Made by a program: the position numbers and the translations under genes. From the NCBI GenBank assembly GCA_039000515.1, contig JBCFYV010000001.1, forward strand, positions 63,340,621 to 63,404,620: a stretch of DNA of 64,000 nt, in the 5' to 3' direction. Under the pieces are notes generated by a model. The model did no database searches and was not told the DNA's origin. It worked only from the letters and a program-made list of their open reading frames with translations. Of the stretch, positions 59,930 to 64,000 are shown in pieces (the first letter of the stretch is position 1; each line of letters starts with the position of its first letter). Origin of the DNA: Timema cristinae (lineage: Eukaryota > Arthropoda > Insecta > Phasmatodea > Timematidae).

Positions 59930-60470
59930 CATTTTATCAACCGGCTAAGGAACTCATTGCTGACCCTTTCTGGGAATATTCAATTAGTTTCAGAGTTAGG
60001 AAAGTGGTTACATCTCATCAACAGGCTAAGGAACACATTGCTGACCCTTTCTGGGAATATTCCCTTAGTTTCCGAGTTAGTAATGTGGTTACTTCTTATC
60101 AACAGGCTAAGGAACTCATTGCTGACCATTTCTGGTAATATTCAATTAGTTTCAGAGTTAGGAAACTGGTTACATCTTATCAACAGGCTAAGAAACTCAT
60201 TGCTGACCCTTTCTGGGAATATTCAATTAGTTTCAGAGTTAGGAAAGTGGTTACATCTTATCAACAGGCTAAGGAACTCATTGCTGACCCTTTCTGGGAA
60301 TATTCCCTTAGTTTCCGAGTTAGTAATGTGGTTACTTCTTATCAACAGGCTAAGGAACTCATTGCTGACCCTTTCTGGGAATATTCAATTAGTTTCAGAG
60401 TTAGGAAAGTGGTTACATCTTATCAACAGGCTAAGGAACACATTGCTGATCCTTTCTGTTTAGTTTCAGA
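59930..60470 (+). repeat. 81-bp satellite, array segment E (about 6.6 units)
   Basis: The array resumes mid-monomer after the BEL element and ends at about 60470, where GATCCTTTCTG passes into unique sequence. Two units carry CCCTTAGTTTCCGAGTTAGT, a variant group close to the segment A end (GTTAGTAATG). Confidence 0.95.
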
Positions 60471-61012
60471 CAAACTATACAGCACCCATTCTAAATCCGC
60501 CATGCCTGGGCTAGGTTTATGTTTAAGCAATAACATAAAAATATATAGTTCTGTTATACTAAATGCAACTTCTAGTCGTGTTTTCAAATTATATTTTTTC
60601 TCTATGCATTTAATATCTGTATATGAGTTAATTATATTGTGGACATACTCCATACTGTCAAACAATTCCGAAGCTAACATTAGTGGCCTATGAATCGCAA
60701 AGTAAGTGGAACTATAATTTAGGTTTGGAGGGTGAACCTCTCTCCTAAAGAAGTCACCTTTCATAATATTTACGAAAATGAAGCTATTTGAAGAATATTT
60801 TAAAACTAAGTTTAAAGTGTCACTAGATACCCTTCTTTTACCTTGTCTACCTTACATGTTTCCACTATGGCTCAGCTTATAATATGGGAACATGGTGTAA
60901 TCTGACAAAATAATTCCATTACCTCTTAGGATGGATGGAATGTACACTCTTGCAGCACAAGAAAGCTGACAATTTATTTCAATAATAAGTTAGAACATTA
61001 TTAGGAAACAAA
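60471..61012. other. No gene recognised
   Basis: AT-rich unique sequence. Small frames on both strands at 60423-60764 overlap the satellite end and are not recognisable. Confidence 0.3.
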
Positions 61013-61015
61013 CTA

Positions 61016-61060
61016 ACATCTAGTAACATCTAGTGACATCTAGTGACATCTAGTAACATC
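61016..61060. repeat. 10-bp tandem repeat ACATCTAGTR
   Basis: Four and a half copies of ACATCTAGTA or ACATCTAGTG in a row. Confidence 0.9.
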
Positions 61061-61229
61061 AGCTTTACTATCCTTTCTTGAAGGGGATTTTAATTATATT
61101 ATAGTTTCGAATACACAACCACTAAATAAACGGATGTTTTAACAACGGTTTTTACTTAATCTCGACTCCTCGGAGAGAAAGTATTGTGATCATCAAAGAA
61201 TTTGAATTCGAGATTTTGATAAAGGTCAA

Positions 61230-61375
61230 CATTTTATGCCCACCCTGGACCCAAAAAAGTTATTTTCGCAATGTTGTCTGTCTCTCAGTCCGTCTGTCCG
61301 TCTGTACCTCGAGCTGGAGCCTAAACTCTTTTACTGATTGGACTAAAACTTGGTATCTGGGGCTTTCATAATGTC
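61230..61375. repeat. (TCTG/TCCG)-rich repeat fragment
   Basis: GTCTGTCTCTCAGTCCGTCTG followed by CTAAACTCTTTTACTGATTGG and AAACTTGGTATCTGG resembles a dispersed invertebrate repeat that I know by appearance but cannot name. Confidence 0.35.
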
Positions 61376-61451
61376 CCCCCGAGGGGTTTTTAGAATTAAA
61401 TATCTAACCTTGTTATCCCATGTCTTGTGGTTTCGAGGGAGGTAGTTGGTT

Positions 61452-62021
61452 TTACTGGAACTGCAGCTTCCGACTGGCCTTTGTGATTAGGTACCGGTCT
61501 CGTGGGTCTTGTGGGTGGGGGTAAGGGAGAGAGATGGGGGAGAAAACGTAGGCGGGTTGGGGGGTGGCTAGGGGATGTAAATGATAGCCCTCAGGGGTTA
61601 AAGGGGAAATTGGAGTAGGGGGGAGTCGGGTGGTCGGTGAGAGGGGAAGACGAGGGGAGGCCTGAGATGACTCGGCGGCAGGGATCTGGGAGATGTGGGC
61701 GCAGTGTGTGGGTGTTCGGGGGTCTGGTGGTTGTAGACGGGAACGTAGAGAATGGGTCCACGAGTTGAGTACTGTTTGGTCGGTGCTGTTTTCTCCAGGG
61801 TCTTCCGTCGGTGGGCTTTGCCGGCGCGGCGAGTGTAGACCATCCCGTGATGACGAGGACAAGTGGATGGGGGAGGGTGGAGAGGTAGGATAGAGTCCCG
61901 GCAACGTAAAGTCGCGGTGGGAGGTAGGATAGCGTCCCGGCAACGTTAAGTCGCGGTGGGAGGTAGGGTAGCGTCCCGGCAACGTAAAGTCGCGGTGGGA
62001 GGTAGGGTAGATTCCCGGCAA
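61452..62021 (-). other. Proline/serine-rich open frame of unknown meaning
   Basis: A 189-codon minus frame, rich in Pro, Ser, Thr and His, starting inside the 39-bp repeat. A second minus frame overlaps it (61591-62130). GC-rich DNA easily gives such frames. There is no recognised domain. It lies downstream of the LTR-like module, so it might be leader or element sequence. Confidence 0.15.
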
Positions 62022-62056
62022 CGTAAAGTCGCGGTGGGAGGTAGGGTAGATTGCGG
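61884..62056. repeat. 39-bp minisatellite, about 4.5 units
   Basis: The unit contains GGTAGGGTAGCGTCCCGGCA then ACGTAAAGTCGCGGTGGGA. Copies start at about 61884, 61922, 61961, 62000 and 62039 (partial). Period 39 bp = 13 codons. Confidence 0.9.
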
Positions 62057-62419
62057 TGGAATGAGAATAGCGATGACACTTGCTGCAAACGAAGATTTAT
62101 TGGCTCTTTCGTATGAGTGTGGTTCCCCAAGGTTGGCTCACCACTGCACTCGAATCAAGATTTCACCGGGTTATATACCCTCCGCTGCTGCCTGGCCTGG
62201 TCCAATCAGAGAAGAGGGAGCTTCCCATTGGTTCGGGAAAACGAAAGTGCTATTGGCCGCCAAGCGAGCCAATAGGAAGAAGGGAGTTGATTATAGAGGT
62301 AAGAGCGTCACGGACGGCTCAGACAACATGGACTGTGGGCCGGACCGGCAGTAGGGAGGGAGGGTGAAGCGGCCGGTGCAAGTGCGAAGGAAAGAAGGCT
62401 GCCTGAACAGAGAGGCACA
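62057..62419 (-). mobile_element. LTR-like promoter/poly(A) module, minus strand
   Basis: On the minus strand it runs TGTGCCTCTCTG ... CTCATTCCA, so it has TG...CA ends. The U3-like part has four CCAAT boxes in both orientations (about 62202, 62224, 62250, 62268). These are followed by TATATAA at 62171-62177 and AATAAA at 62096-62101, about 70 bp later. The close TATA-to-AATAAA spacing is characteristic of an LTR's U3-R-U5. No target duplication or second LTR was found, so a host promoter remains possible. Confidence 0.35.
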
Positions 62420-63510
62420 TCAACCTTAAATTTAAGAGTAGTTTACTGAAATAGAAAAAGGGAAAAATTCGAATTTTTCAAAATTCGCTCTAACGATTTT
62501 GATTAAATTTTACATCTAGACACTGCTTATTATTATTAACAGGATGGCAACTCTAATTTTCTCATTATAGTTATTTTAAGGGTACTTTCTTAGATGAGGG
62601 AAAATTTCCAATTCTCCTCATTTCTCCACAAATATTTGAGATTATTTTATATGAGGGAAATTTTACAATTTTGATAATTTCTCTGCAGCTATTTGAGATA
62701 TGAAATCACCTATTGTTAAAAAGTTGTAGGACTACTAAAGATAAGATTTTTTTTTAAATTTTAAACATATTTTTACAAAACCAATAGTTTTGAGCTATAA
62801 TAATAATATATATAAAATATATTTATATATATTCTTTTTAGTCCAGGTCCTTGACAATCAATTTGATTCTTATGGTGAACAAAGAAGTTTCTCTTTTCTC
62901 AATTTTTCTGTAACAGGGTTTCTAGTTCTAATGTCATAGAGCTAGTAACACTGTATATTATTTCATTTATGATCTTTGGCATCGGCTTTCTTCAACACTG
63001 TATAGCTCTATTATTTCATTTCACAAATCTGAACCATCCTCAAGGGGAGGATGCTCAAATAATATAAATAGTAATATTAAAAAAAGGGACAACAATAGAA
63101 GTGAGTGCTATGGAGTTCAAGGTTTTGGATGTTATACCCAAAACATTCAAATACTGAAGCTTGCAACTCTCAAACCTGTTGCTAAGCTATCAAAAGGGGT
63201 CGTCTACCTCTGGAAAAAGTAAGAGACTGCAACCTGCCTACCATTGACAATAAACAATAGAAAAATATTAGACGTAATACCTTGGGTATGGTGGGGTATA
63301 TATAATAAAAATTAGTATAAGTCATGGACAGTCGATATTTATTAGCTATCGCTCAACTAGATGTTTAACAGTTCCATTCAATGTTTACATTGTTGTTGTT
63401 GTGAAGTATAAAAGAAATAGATGAAATTCATAAACAACTATGAATTGAAGTCAAAGCTAAAGAGTCTGAGGTTAAATATTCATCAGATTACTTAAATGTT
63501 AACTTAAGAT
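62420..63510. other. No gene recognised
   Basis: Strongly AT-rich sequence. Two related blocks (GAGGGAAAATTTCCAATT near 62597 and GAGGGAAATTTTACAATT near 62654) suggest a decayed ~57-bp duplication. No coding frame of note. Confidence 0.35.
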
Positions 63511-63514
63511 GTCG

Positions 63515-63706
63515 CCCATTAGAAATGGTGCATAGTAAATGACAACATGATAATTTGAATTCCAATATTAAATATTCGTGCATTAAAAAATGGCACATAG
63601 CAAATGACAACAAGATAAACTAATTTCAATTATGCAATATTCGTCCATTAGAAATGGGGCATAGTCAATGACAACAAGATAGTTTAAATTTAAATATGTA
63701 TATAGT
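63515..63706. repeat. 65-bp tandem repeat, about 3 units
   Basis: Units start with CATTAGAAATGG at 63517, CATTAAAAAATGG at 63581 and CATTAGAAATGG at 63646. Each includes ATAGxxAATGACAACAxGATA. Confidence 0.85.
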
Positions 63707-63764
63707 TCCCGTGAACATTTATTATATATTACAGTAAATAGATACGATATCACTAAAATATACC

Positions 63765-63882
63765 TAATCGGTACAATCGATTATTTATGACTCTACTGGC
63801 GATAAGACGCCCTGACCTTGCAATAATCGGTACAATCGATTATTTATGACTCTAGTGGCGATAAGACGCCCTGGCCTTGCAT
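63765..63882. repeat. 59-bp tandem duplication
   Basis: TAATCGGTACAATCGATTAT at 63765 recurs at 63824. The two 59-bp copies differ at only a few positions (CTACTGG/CTAGTGG and CTGACC/CTGGCC). Confidence 0.9.
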
Positions 63883-64000
63883 TGAAGTGATCTCTAAAAA
63901 AAAGTAAAGTATATTCCTAACTGTCAGATTTATTTTAAAGTTTTTTGAATATTAAGCCAAAAAGGAATTTTGAAAAGATTTACATTTTAAAAAAAAGTTT

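Overview
This is repeat-dominated nuclear DNA from an invertebrate animal, most plausibly an arthropod or insect. The basis is a BEL/Pao retrotransposon, Maverick/Polinton-type DNA polymerase relics, a hAT relic, a LINE reverse-transcriptase relic, and many tRNA-derived SINEs with (TAA)n-like tails. The species cannot be named from the sequence. No intact host gene was recognised, and every recognisable protein-coding stretch is a broken mobile-element gene. Long open frames over the satellites arise because their unit lengths are multiples of three.

Layout. 1-21 kb is AT-rich DNA studded with old transposon debris. A Polinton-type protein-primed family B DNA polymerase fragment lies on the + strand (1-1.1 kb), and a longer inverted relic lies on the - strand (10.6-13.4 kb). 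A hAT transposase relic (1.15-2.4 kb) abuts the first. Also here are several SINEs, a 122-bp tandem repeat (7.9-8.4 kb), two MITE-like elements and a candidate solo LTR (15.5-17.0 kb). 21.3-27.1 kb holds a LINE RT remnant, a 48-bp minisatellite (21.7-23.7 kb, with higher-order structure) and a 21-bp minisatellite (24.5-27.1 kb). From about 27.1 to 36.4 kb the 21-bp satellite decays into homopolymer runs and then into near-unreadable A/T- and G/A-run sequence. I read this as low-quality gap-fill or consensus, not biology.

36.6-60.5 kb is essentially one 81-bp satellite array of roughly 140 units, interrupted by four LTR-type insertions whose flanks can be rejoined. These are a 1.8-kb minus-oriented LTR-like element (TSD GTAA), a 1.93-kb plus-oriented LTR-like element present twice 7.5 kb apart (TSD TTAG both times), and a 6.98-kb BEL/Pao element on the - strand (TSD CATCT/CATTT). 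The repeated TSD shows that the 1.93-kb element was duplicated together with the satellite. A further 2.33-kb duplication inside the array has an error-rich edge and may be an assembly artefact. The BEL element has nearly all domains recognisable (Gag, zinc knuckles, aspartic protease, RT, RNase H, integrase, DUF5641) but is inactivated by in-frame stops, frameshifts and a 58-bp duplication.

60.5-64 kb carries a 10-bp repeat, a GC-rich CCAAT/TATA/AATAAA module that resembles a minus-strand LTR next to a 39-bp minisatellite, and two small tandem repeats. The strongest unexplained signal is that all independent LTR-element insertions into the 81-bp satellite fall in the same 20-bp part of the monomer, two of them only 3 bp apart.
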